A DNA stretch of 64,000 nt. Origin: Toxorhynchites rutilus septentrionalis. Its lineage: Eukaryota; Arthropoda; Insecta; Diptera; Culicidae. Shown here one piece after another: positions 53,721-64,000 of this stretch. The notes beneath the pieces were generated by a model that searched no databases, was not told the DNA's origin, and saw only the letters and a list, made by a program, of their open reading frames with translations. Location of the stretch: assembly GCF_029784135.1 (NCBI RefSeq), contig NC_073745.1:198427807-198491806 (forward strand). Direction: 5' to 3'. Position 1 is the stretch's first letter, and every line of letters begins with the position of its first letter. The translations under genes were made by a program, and so were the position numbers.

Positions 53721-56700
53721 CAGGAAGTGGGTTATATCTATGGTATAACCGCAAGGGTGACGTAGGACTATCGTTGATTTAGAGATCATTTGTATGAAGT
53801 TGAATCTGAATTCATTCTGAATGAATGAATATTTGGAGAACTTCGAAAACGAGAGCGTTACGTTGGAGGCACAAGGTTTTATGCATCCAATATTGGATAC
53901 GGAAATATCCTACTGATGGGGAAGAATAATCTTCAGAAGCTATCCTGTTGATTGCGATTGATTGAAAAACCCCAAAACCAAATGTATTTGGTCACAGTGT
54001 TACATGGATAGAAAACATTCAATTAAACTCTTTCACATGAATATATTTTGAAAATTCCCAAAGGAACTGGCAGATTATTTTCCAGCAATGATTAGATCTT
54101 TCCGGAACTTTCTCGATGCTGAATGGCATCCGAACGGAAAGAGTTCTGCGCGTGTATGTGTCGATCCTTCGCCGTCCACCTCCTCCAGCACGTTAGGCAA
54201 CGATGTTGTCTTGTCGATGTCCTCACGAAAAATGAATGTGTCTCACCACCAGAATATCGCTTAAGTATGCTTTTTGTGTGTGATTGAATCGAGAGAAGGT
54301 GTGGTTTACGATGGCAATTTGGAAGGCAAACTAGAGGGGAATGGACTCTCTGAGCTCGGAACTTTCGGCGACTGAGCAATAATCGATTGCGGGCGCATAC
54401 AATATTGGATACGGAAATATCCTACTGATGGGGAAGAATAATCTTCTGAAGCTATCCTGTTAATTGCGATTGATTGAAAAACCACAAAACCAAATGTATT
54501 TGGTCACAGTGTTACATGGATAGAAAACATTCAATTAAACTCTTTCACATGAATATATTTTGAAAATTCCCAGAGGAACTGGCAGATTATTTTCAGTAAC
54601 GATTAGATATTTCCACATTTTCCTCGATACTGGAAGCCCACCAGTGGTTAATGCCAACTCGATAACCACCTGTTAATAGCACTTGGTTGAAACATATTTG
54701 GTCACAGTGTAACATGGATAGAAAACATTCAATTAAACTCTTTCACATGAATATATTTTGAAAATTCCCAAAGGAACTGGCAGATTATTTTCCAGCAATG
54801 ATTAGATCTTTCCGGAACTTTCTCGATGCTGAATGGCATCCTAACGGAAAGAGTTCTGCGCGTGTATGTGTCGATCCTTCGCCGTCCACCTCCTCCAGCA
54901 CGTTAGGCAACGATGTTGTCTTGTCGATGTCCTCACGAAAAATGAATGTGTCTCACCACCAGAATATCGCTTAAGTATGCTTTTTGTGTGTGATTGAATC
55001 GAGAGAAGGTGTGGTTTACAATGGCAATTTGGAAGGCAAACTAGAGGGGAATGAACTCTCTGAGCTCGGAACTTTCGGCGACTGAGCAATAATCGATTGC
55101 GGGCGCATACAATATTGGATACGGAAATATCCTACTGATGGGGAAGAATAATCTTCTGAAGCTATCCTGTTAATTGCGATTGATTGAAAAACCACAAACC
55201 CAAATGTATTTGGTCACAGTGTTACATGGATAGAAAACATTCAATTAAACTCTTTCACATGAATATATTTTGAAAATTCCCAGAGGAACTGGCAGATTAT
55301 TTTCAGTAACGATTAGTTATTTCCACATTTTCCTCGATACTGGAAGCCCACCAGTGGTTAATGCCAACTCGATAACCACCTGTTAATAGCACTTGATTGA
55401 AACATATTTGGTCACAGTGTTACATGGATAGAAAACATTCAATTAAACTCTTTCACATGAATATATTTTGAAAATTCCCAAAGGAACTGGCAGATTATTT
55501 TCCAGCAATGATTAGATCTTTCCGGAACTTTCTCGATGCTGAATGGCATCCTAACGGAAAGAGTTCTGCGCGTGTATGTGTCGATCCTTCGCCGTCCACC
55601 TCCTCCAGCACGTTAGGCAACGATGTTGTCTTGTCGATGTCCTCACGAAAAATGAATGTGTCTCACCACCAGAATATCGCTTAAGTATGCTTTTTGTGTG
55701 TGATTGAATCGAGAGAAGGTGTGGTTTACGATGGCAATTTGGAAGGCAAACTAGAGGGGAATGAACTCTCTGAGCTCGGAACTTTCGGCGACTGAGCAAT
55801 AATCGATTGCGGGCGCATACAATATTGGATACGGAAATATCCTACTGATGGGGAAGAATAATCTTCTGAAGCTATCCTGTTAATTGCGATTGATTGAAAA
55901 ACCACAAAACCAAATGTATTTGGTCACAGTGTTACATGAATAGAAAACATTCAATTAAACTCTTTCACATGAATATATTTTGAAAATTCCCAAAGGAACT
56001 GGCAGATTATTTTCAGTAACGATTAGATATTTCCACATTTTCCTCGATACTGGAAGCCCACCAGTGGTTAATGCCAACTCGATAACCACCTGTTAATAGC
56101 ACTTGATTGAAACATATTTGGTCACAGTGTTACATGGATAGAAAACATTCAATTAAACTCTTTCACATGAATATATTTTGAAAATTCCCAAAGGAACTGG
56201 CAGATTATTTTCCAGCAATGATTAGATCTTTCCGGAACTTTATCGATGCTGAATGGCATCCTAACGGAAAGAGTTCTGCGCGTGTATGTGTCGATCCTTC
56301 GATTCGATTAGATATTTCCACATTTTCCTCGATACTGGAAGCCCACCAGTGGTTAATGCCAACTCGATAACCACCTGTTAATAGCCGCGCGTGTATGTGT
56401 GTGTAGCGATGTCTTCCCAGGGAACCGTTTGTGGCATCACTCTCCTCCTGATAGATTCCCTTCTGGCCTAGGGTGCACAAACAGGCTCTTGGTGACACCG
56501 TTCATCCGCGCTTTCATGATAAATAAAGAGCTTCACCGCAACAGCGACAACATGCTCCAATCGCTGTTCATTTAGAACTGAGTGGATTTCGGAGCGCCGC
56601 TCGCTTATATACCGATTGGTGATTTCAATAGCCTGTTTTAAAGCAATTTTAAGACTATTGAAACAAGTTTTTGGATCAAAAAGTAACAAGTATATAACGC

Positions 56701-56725
56701 GTAGACGTAGACGTAGTCCTACGTC
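53721..56725 (-). mobile_element. Composite repeat copy 3 (three core units)
   Basis: 3005 bp, inserted in N2 ORF2 between codons of TL and FER, with A runs on both sides. It starts CAGGAAGTGGGTTATATC and ends GACGTAGTCCTACGTC. Three nearly identical ~710-bp units have homologous points at 54092-54379, 54841 and 55551, followed by a fourth partial unit. The promoter end has lost about 140 bp between CGCGTAGAC and the terminal palindrome, apparently through a GTAGAC microhomology. The units match copy 1 more closely than copy 2. Confidence 0.82.
56577..56611 (-). promoter_or_regulatory. Core promoter in composite copy 3
   Basis: On the minus strand TATATAAG (56611-56604) and TCAGT (56581-56577), arranged as in copies 1 and 2. 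Confidence 0.5.
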
Positions 56726-59700
56726 AAAAGTGTGCCTTCTGAAGTGCCCACCTTAGCTAGCGAGTCCGCTTTCTCATTCCCCGGAATCGAGCAATGAGAG
56801 GGAACCCATGCTAAGGTAATCTTGAATAATTTTTCGACCAAAACACTCAATAGATGTCTTATTCTTGTTAGGAAATAAGATGAGCGTTTATCAACTTTCA
56901 TTGAGCGGATTGCCTCTATTGAGCTGAGACTGTCTGAAAAAATAAAATAATGGTCGATGGGCAGTGTTTCAATGATCCCTAGAGCATAGTATATCGCACC
57001 CATTTCTGCGACATACACGGAACAAGGATCTTTGAGTTTAAAAGAGGCACTGGAATTTTCATTGAAGATGCCGAAGCCAGTGGACCCGTTTATGTATGAA
57101 CCGTCAGTAAAGAACATTTTATCAGATCCAACTTTCCCATATTTTTCCGAAAATATCGACGGAATAACATTGAAGCGTAGGTGATCTGGTATTCCATGGA
57201 TTTTTTGTCGCATGGACAGATCAAAAATGACAGAGGAATTGCAAAAGTATGGGAAGCAAACTTGGTTGGAGATGCCTGGTGAAGGGTGCACGTCGTGGGT
57301 AAGGTACTCATGGTATAAAGACATAAAACTTGACTGAGGAGTCAGTTGTAGTAGATTTTCGAAGTTATCAATCACCAATGGATTCATGATCTTGCAACGG
57401 ATGAGAAATCTGTAGGATAATTCTGTGAACCGAAGAGTAAGCGGGGGTACTCCTGTCAAAACTTCGAGACTCATCGTATGTGTCGAATGCAAACACCCCA
57501 TGGCTATACGCAAGCAACGATATTGTATTCTCTCCAGCTTGAGAATATGAATCCTGGCAGCTGATCGGAAGCAAAAACTGCCATATTCTAACACTGATAA
57601 TATCGTTGTTTTGTACAACTGAATGAGGTCTCCTGGATGGGCACCCCACCATGTTACGGTTATTGTTTGGAGAAAATTGATTCTTTGCTGGCATTTCTGT
57701 TTCAAATACGCAATGTGTCTTCCCCAGGTACATTTAGAATCAAAATATACACCCAGGTATTTGACAAACATAGAGTGTTTTGCCGGATAGGTAAAGCTGG
57801 AATTGGGCGGGTTCGTGCTTCCTAGAAAAAACGACCATTTCAGTTTTCTCCGTAGAGAATTCGATACCCAGCTTGAGGGCCCACGTGAACAGATTGTTCA
57901 GGGTATCTTGCAACGACTTTTGCAGAACGACGGGATTAGTACCCGTGATGGAAATAACTCCATCGTCTGCAAGTTGTCTCAGCGTGCAGTCTCTAGTTAG
58001 ACAATCATCCATATCATTGACGTAAAAACTGTACAAGAGGGGGCTTAGGCAGGAGCCTTGTGGTAGGCCTATAAAACTGTAACGAGAAGATTTTGAGTTG
58101 CCATGAGAGAAATTCATGTGCTTTTCTGACAGTAAATTGTACAGGAAATTATTCAGAATTGGTGAAAGTCCACGATTATGAAGCTTCTCTGAGAGAATTT
58201 CCATGGAAATTGAATCAAATGCCCCTTTGATATCGAGAAAAACGGAAGCCATTTGTTCTTTGCGAGCAAATGCGATTTGGATTTCAGAAGATAGCAGCGC
58301 GAGACAATCATTCGTCCCTTTACCTCGACGGAAGCCAAACTGCGTATTTGACAGCAAATTGTTCGTTTCGACCCACTTGTCCAAACGAAGTAGAATCATT
58401 TTCTCTAACAATTTGCGAATACAGGATAACATTGCAATCGGCCTATACGAGTTATGATCGCAAGCCGGGTTTTGGGTTTTCGTATGGCTATCACTCTCAC
58501 TTGTCTCCAGTCATGCGGGACAATATTCAGCTCCAGAAACTTGTTGAACAAGTTCAGCAAACGCTGTTTTGCCAAGTCGGGAAGATTCTTCAACAAGTTG
58601 AATTTAATCTTGTCCGACCCCGGAGCTGAATTGTTACATGAGAGGAGGGCAATTGAGAATTCTACCATCGAAAAATTCTCATAATCGCATTGGAGCGGAT
58701 TATCGCGTACGACGCTTTGTGCAGGAACTGAATCGGGACAAACCTTCCTTGCAAATTTGAAAATCCAACGGTCAGAGTATTCCTCACTTTCATTGGTATG
58801 GTTCCAGCCACGCATTCTCCTAGCCGTATTCCAAAGAGTACTCATAGCGGTCTCCCTTGACAAACCATTGACGAATTTCCGCCAATATCCACGCTTTTTC
58901 GTTCTAATCAGACCTTTTAGTTTGGCTTCTAGAGCTTGGTACTTTCGAAACCATTCCACTAATCCAGTTTTCCTGAATTTTTTGAAAGCGGATGATTTTT
59001 CAAGGTAGACCTTTGAACACTCCCTGTCCCACCAAAGTGATGGAGGACGACGTCGGAAAGTGGTAGCAGGAACACGTTTCTTTTGAGCTTGAAGTGCGCT
59101 ATCGTAAATCAAACTTGATATAAAATTATACTCTTCAAGGGGAGGATGTTCATGCATCGAAATGATTGCTTCAGATATTAATTCTGCAAATTTTCTCCAG
59201 TCAATATTCTTCGTGAGGTCATACGCAATATCGACTGACTCACTAGATTTTGATTCATTGGCGATCGATAAAATTATTGGTAGGTGATCACTACCGTGGG
59301 GATCTTGGATTACCTTCCATGTGCAATCCAGGGATAATGAAGAAGAGCAGAGAGATATGTCTAGCATGCTTGCCCGTGCAGGAGGGTTGGCTATCCTAGT
59401 TGCTTCCCCAGTATTTAAAACTGTCATGTTGAAGTTGTCGCACAGATCATAAATCAACGTGGCACGGTTGTCATCGTAGAGTGACCCCCATGCCGTTCCA
59501 TGGGAGTTGAAGTCACCTAAGATTAACCGCGGCTCCGGCAATGCCTCGATAATATCAAAGAACTGATGGCGGCCTACCGTAGTCCTGGGAGGAATATATA
59601 TCGAAGCAATGCAGAGTTCTTTGCCATTGATTTGTATCTGGCAAGCGACAACTTCAATGGCTGTAATCGATGGGATAGTGACTCTATAGAAGGAGTGACG

Positions 59701-59929
59701 TTTTTTGATCCCCAAAAGTACGCCACCAAACGAGTCGTTACGATCTAGGCGAATAATGTTGAAATCGTGAAAATTCAGCTCGTCGGCTGAACAAAGCCAT
59801 GTTTCACAGAGAGAAAATACATCACAGTTAGAACTGTGAACTAAAAATTTAAATTGGTCTAGTTTAGGGATGATGCTTCTGCAATTCCACTGTATGACAG
59901 TGGTCAAATCCTTGACCTCTTGCGCTGAA

Positions 59930-60580
59930 TTAGGCATCGAGGGAAATGAACGCTGCTAAAAAGCCACATTTTTCTTTCAAAAATGTTCTCACAACCGGAA
60001 GCAAACATAATACTATGCTTTTAAGAGGATCATTTATATTTAAAGCATTTAAAATGTTATCCACAAGGTCTGAAAGCGCAAGCAGGCCAGGTAGTGGCTG
60101 TTGCTTCGACCACGAAAATGGAACAGACGTGTTCGTTGTTGTTCCGGAAAGTGCTGAGGACCCCTGGTTGGTAGCGTGACCACGTAAACCGGGAGCTACT
60201 TGCTTCGGTCTATTCTCAGCACGTTCAGTTCGATTCTTCATTCCAACTTGGGAAGTTTCGGTATTCTCTCTGGGGAGTGATGGAAAAGAAGTAATTTTTC
60301 TTTTCCTGATGGCACCCTGCGATGTACCGGAACATCCGGCATTGGGAGCGTCAGCAACAGGCTCGTCGTTCTGCAGAATGGAGTAGGGATTGTCCTGTGT
60401 CGTTGGCATGGAACTCTTAAGCATTTCTGCAAAAGTCCGCTTGGAACGTTCCTTTAAGGAACGCTTGAGTTTTTCCCCTCGTTGTTTGTACACCGGGCAT
60501 TGAATAAGATCATGAGGAGTCCCGCCGCAATGAAGACACTTGTGCTCTTTCGCGCAAAGATTCTCATCATGGCTCTCTTG
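59930..60580 (-). pseudogene. N2 ORF1 (Gag-like), C-terminal part
   Basis: C-terminal piece of a LINE ORF1. A zinc knuckle HKCLHCGGTPHDLIQCPVYK (about 60550-60490) precedes a basic region (KLKRSLKERSKRTFAEML) and a proline/serine-rich tail ending ...AAFISLDA at 59930, overlapping the ORF2 start by eight bases. The N-terminal part is missing because N3 abuts at 60581. Confidence 0.7.
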
Positions 60581-63500
60581 TTTTTTTTTTTTTGGCAGAC
60601 TTATCTCACTTCTTAACTAGGCGAACCTAGCCAGAATTTTCACCTGCCCCCGGGCTTCTGAATGCCAAAGGGGGACTAGGCTCTGCGGAATGCACGTATC
60701 CTCATGCTCGTGCTGTTTTAGTCCTGACCGAGGAATTGTCGGACAATCGCGCAGGTGCTAAGGATGACCGACTTTTGGATGCTGGCCAATTCCTTCTCGA
60801 TGTTCAACACCTTTAGCGCTTCCAGAAGTGTCTTCGGGATAATTCCAGTTCCAGAGAGAACGACTGGAACAATTCTTGGGACCTCCCTTAGCCCCCACAG
60901 TTCCTTGAGCTCCACGGCTAATGGTCGGTACTTGCAGATTTTGCGACCGTGGGTCTCCTCCAGATTCTGGTTCAGTGGAATAGCGACATCGATGATGGTG
61001 ACTTTGCGGTCGCTCTTGTCGTAAACCATTATATCTGGGCGGTTGTGGTGGATCGAGAGGTCGGTCAGAACAGTGCCAGTACAGCTTGAAACGGTCATTT
61101 TCCAGGACAGGTGCAGGCAGGTACCGGTAGTTTGGTACGTTGTCTTCCAGTAGAGCACATTGGAGCGCCAGTTGTCGATGAACAATACGGGCCACGTTGT
61201 TGTGGCGCTCGGTGTAGGCTGCGTTGGCCAAAACGGGACAGCCTCCCATAATGTGCTCTATGTTTTCACCTGGTTGATGGCACATCCGGCAAATGTCATC
61301 AACGTCTTGATGCCAGACGTACCGCCTGCAGTTTCTCGTCGGCATTATCCTGTCCTGGATGGCTATCATGTCGGCTTCTACTACTGAAGAGAGTTCACCA
61401 CGCGTTAGCCACAGATTAGATGCGGCCTTGTCGACGTGTGGCCGGTCCAGTTGATGGGGGTGGGCACCATGCACTGCCTTCTGCTTCCAAGCTGCAATCT
61501 TCTCCTCCACTGTCTGCAGATTGCAGTTGAGTTGGTACTCCGCTTGCGCCAAGTGCAGAGCGCTGTATCCTCTGTCAGCGGCGCAGACAGCCCGGTATAG
61601 CGCGTTTTGGTTGGCGCGTTCTGCGAAGTACTCGCGCAGTTGTCGTACCTGGGCAACACACAGTGCGAAATGTCGACGATTCCAAGTCCCCCTTCTTTGC
61701 GTGGTAGTGAAACTCTCTCCAGTGCCGATTGAGGATGGTGCATTCCGGCCTCTTTGAATGCTTTCCTCATCCTCCTCTCAAGGTCCTCTAGGTCAATTTT
61801 GCTCCATTTGACTACACCAAAACTGAAGGTCAGCAGGGGAACCGCGAATGTGTTGATCGCGCGTACCTTGTTCCCCGCGTTGAGGAAAGTCCTCAGGACA
61901 CAGTTCACTCGACTCAAGAACTTGTCTCGCAGCTCCGTCTTGATGTCGGAGTGGCGAATCCCGGTGAGCTGTCGGAATCCAAGATATTTATAGGATTCGC
62001 CACGAACCATGTCTCTTATAAACTCGCCGTCATAGACCTCGTAGCCTCCGGATTCGGTAAGTTGTCCTTTCAGCAGGTGGACACAGCGACACTTGTCGAG
62101 GCCGAACTCCATACAGATGTCCCTGCTTATTTCTTCGACAACCCGGATAGCTACACCTAGACGCTGACGTGAATCAGCGTAGACCTTGAGATCGTCCATG
62201 TAAAAGGTATGGGTCACTTCTTCGTGGGCGCCGTCGCCATACCTTATTTTATAGCCATGACCGTTTCTATTGAGCGTCGCGGACATCGTTCTCTCCGACG
62301 ATGATAGCTGGCATCTCTCCAATTTCACCACAACTCTCCTCCTCCCGTCTTAACCACATTTGCCCGTCGCGATGTTCTACTGGGGTCTCCCAAATACCAG
62401 CCCAGAAGTTCGTCACATCGCTAATATCTGGCAAACCTTCGCGGTAGTCGGGCTTCTCGTCGCTAATGTGGTCGTAGAACGCTTTCTCGTTATCTCTGAA
62501 CATCCGATTTTGTTCCTGGCGCTTTGCAGAGTCAGAGTAACGTTTCAGCCGTTTTGTAAGGACGCTCAATTGCTGTAACAGTGTGTCGAGTTTTTCCGTC
62601 AGCTGGTGAGCTCCCAGCTGGCGAAGTTCAGTAGGCCGCACGATCACAGCAACTTGGCGACATAATTTCGCCGATCTGCTGCCTCTTTTGTACGCCATCA
62701 GTCTTCCAATTGCGGCGCGCTTGTTTAGGATCCGTTGCTCCAATCTCCTTCGCCATGGAGGCTCACGCCTTTCACGGAGATGTTGGAGCAGTCCGCCTCT
62801 TGGCCTAATACGGTATCCTAAACTTTTGGCGGTCGCCACAGCAGCACAGTAAACTTTCAGTTGCAGCTCCTCCATGTTCTCAGCATCAACCAAGTGCAGC
62901 GGAAGAACGTGCTCGTTCATGAGCTTTACTGCACTTGTCAGCCTACGGGAATGCTGCAACTTCGGGATCCTGGGGCGCGACAATGGGTCTGTGTCGCGGA
63001 ACTGTGAGATCGCCTCGTCGTAGTGGAAGACCAGATCGCGTAGTAGTTGTTGATCTGGCTGTGGGTCTTCCGGCTCAGGGGGTTGTTGTACTGTGGCCTC
63101 CACTGGTGCTGATTCGCGTGCCCCACTCGCGAATGAATTGCTCAGCCGTACTGAACTTCGTCTCGACACATCGCTTGCTCTGTTGTTCCTGGAGCTTATT
63201 TCTCTCTGCACCTGCTGCTTGATCTCGTCGATTTGCGTTTGGGAGAGCATGTTGTTGCGTACTATCGCTCTACGCCTCGCGTTCATCGCGTTCTGATCAA
63301 GCCTCCCGACGAACTCTGGATACGCTTCCTCGAACATTGTTAGTATTCGAGGGCGACCGCTCATGTCCGTCTCCAAAGCAGTGCAGATGTAATAGGCGCG
63401 GATCACGAATTCATTCATTTCGTGTGTCCACATGATCCGGCGCCTAGTGGTACCCACAAGTGTGGACGACTGTCGTCTGGCAGTCGCAACACGTCTCGTA

Positions 63501-63990
63501 GGCGCAGCGTTTCTTGGGTGATGTCGATGGCTGCTGTTTCCGTGTGGCGGTAGCTCTTCGGGTTGAACCCGGCTGGTGGCCCGCTCTTGCACATCGCCTT
63601 CCAGCCGCTGGCCGCTCGCTCTTACACCCGTTCCAGGACCAGCTCCAGTTCGGGGACCCTCCTCGGGTGATCGCATTCTAATTAATCTTCGTGATCGTAG
63701 CTCCATTTTATTGGGTGTATCTCCTTTGCCCGGGAGACAGCGGGTTGGCAAGGCCTCCATGACCCGGGAGGCCTTCCCCGGGAGAGATATAGCGCTCTGA
63801 CTCGCTCGCACCCCCTCACTTAGCCACTTTCGACACCCGTTCTCGGAGCCAAGACCAGGTGTGTGTTTCCAGTTCACGCCCGATCTAAAAATGTCGTCAT
63901 ATGATCTTCGTGGAGGCGTGAGATAGGAACATTTGAGACCAACAGGCAGGCTCCTACCCTATGTTGATCCCCATTTGAGAACCCACCCAT
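60581..63990 (-). mobile_element. Non-LTR retrotransposon N3 (restriction-like endonuclease type)
   Basis: Minus-strand LINE of the R2-like superfamily: a single long frame with N-terminal DNA-binding region, RT, CCHC motif and a C-terminal restriction-like endonuclease. Its A tail (T run 60581-60593) adjoins N2 ORF1, suggesting insertion into N2. Its 5' end lies near 63990, where another T run starts. RT is partly deleted. Unlike R2 there is no rDNA nearby. Confidence 0.75.
60718..63877 (-). pseudogene. N3 polyprotein with internal RT deletion
   Basis: N-terminal part (63877-62270): arginine-rich start, RRRIMWTHEMNEFVIRAYYICTALETD (a Myb-like DNA-binding segment common in these elements), and FYDHISDEKPDYREGLPDI. 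At about 62275 the sequence passes straight into late RT (NRNGHGYKIRYGDG, then YMDDLKVYAD near 62205). The early RT motifs, including the first catalytic aspartate, are absent. RT thumb: HPQSALERVSLPRKEGGLGI. Frameshifts fall near 61660 and 61095. Then CRMCHQPGENIEHIMGGC, and the endonuclease HHNRPDIMVYDKSDRKVTII followed by DVAIP and KICKY. Stop at 60718. Confidence 0.78.
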
Positions 63991-64000
63991 TTTTTTTTTT
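63991..64000 (-). other. T run at window edge
   Basis: Ten T at the end of the window, probably the A tail of a further minus-strand retroelement or the rest of N2's target. Too short to decide. Confidence 0.3.

Larger units (their letters stand above)
53257..59937 (-). pseudogene. N2 ORF2 (endonuclease-RT-RNase H), broken and split
   Basis: Starts at the ATG at 59937 (MPNSAQEVKD). Endonuclease: IQWNCRSIIPKLDQ, SLCETWL, LGDFNSHGTAWG, GSDHLPI. RT: FGFRRGKGTNDCL, VFLDIKGAFDSIS, GLPQGSCLSPLLY, and LADDGVIS where the family usually has YADD. Frameshifts lie near 58455 (a short A run) and 57770. RNase H: FFTDGSYINGSTG, VAEMGAIYYAL, FSDSLSSIEAI, PSHCSIPGNEKADSLAK, to KVGTSEGTL at about 56729. The frame resumes beyond the insertion at 53720 (FERQIAYNEFFHIP) and ends at 53257 with CDCGDGYHDIEHVVWSC. 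Confidence 0.83.
52724..60580 (-). mobile_element. Non-LTR retrotransposon N2 (I-like)
   Basis: Minus-strand LINE with a 21-base A tail in element sense (T run 52724-52744). It has ORF1 with a CCHC knuckle and ORF2 with endonuclease, RT and RNase H, the plan of the I clade. It is split by the composite repeat at 53721-56725, and its 5' part is cut at 60580, where the A tail of N3 begins. Several frameshifts make it non-functional. Confidence 0.8.

Noticed and set aside
1..64000. Endogenous non-retroviral RNA virus fragments (flavivirus or rhabdovirus type), sought because mosquito piRNA clusters often contain them
   Set aside because: No frame in the window shows recognisable polymerase, nucleoprotein or glycoprotein motifs of those viruses. 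A sensitive translated search could still find short ones.

Overview
This looks like insect nuclear DNA, most probably from a culicine mosquito (Aedes/Culex). That is inferred from the mix of parts: a tRNA-derived SINE ending in a GAA triplet repeat, RNase H-bearing non-LTR elements, an errantivirus, many small MITEs, and host-like fragments with short 53-66 bp GT-AG introns. There is no bacterial or phage gene organisation. The window is a dense nest of transposable elements with very little host gene content.

Layout. 1-11,299: a decayed Ty3/gypsy element (E1, minus strand) split by a complete errantivirus (1539-8919; gag, pol and env open; LTRs apparently identical; ATAT target duplication). 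E1 has a likely leader intron carrying six CCTCTGAGGAGG-type repeats. 11,346-11,626: tRNA-type SINE. 13,366-17,664: Ty1/copia element with nearly identical LTRs but a badly broken polyprotein. 18.3-20.0 kb: Helitron-type fragments, a MITE and a THAP-domain relic. 20.1-27.9 kb: an RNase H-bearing non-LTR element (N1) split by a composite repeat (21,227-23,571). 28.4-32.3 kb: a Harbinger-like TIR element holding a pogo-like MITE, then another MITE. 32.4-34.0 kb: second composite repeat. 34.4-35.0 kb: a small intact-looking two-exon THAP gene. 35.8-37.4 kb: a RhoGAP-like pseudogene with a MITE in it. 37,442-42,527: a complete young Ty3/gypsy element (E2) with a hAT-type MITE inside its 3' LTR. 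42.5-49.9 kb: satellite-like repeats, an unrecognised zinc-finger relic and nested MITEs, including a 166-bp near-perfect foldback. 50.1-51.5 kb: a gypsy gag/protease fragment. 52.7-60.6 kb: an I-like non-LTR element (N2) split by the third composite repeat (53,721-56,725). 60.6-64.0 kb: an internally deleted non-LTR element with a restriction-like endonuclease (N3).

Two points stand out. First, all eight protein-coding retroelements and the SINE lie on the minus strand. This one-sided nest, with an errantivirus in it, resembles a uni-strand piRNA cluster read from the plus strand, which is a testable inference. Second, the three composite repeats share ends, hairpins and an inward Pol II-like promoter, carry 1, 2 or 3 copies of a ~710-bp unit, and all sit in A/T runs. 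They look like one non-autonomous transposon family, possibly Helentron-like, that I cannot assign to a named family.
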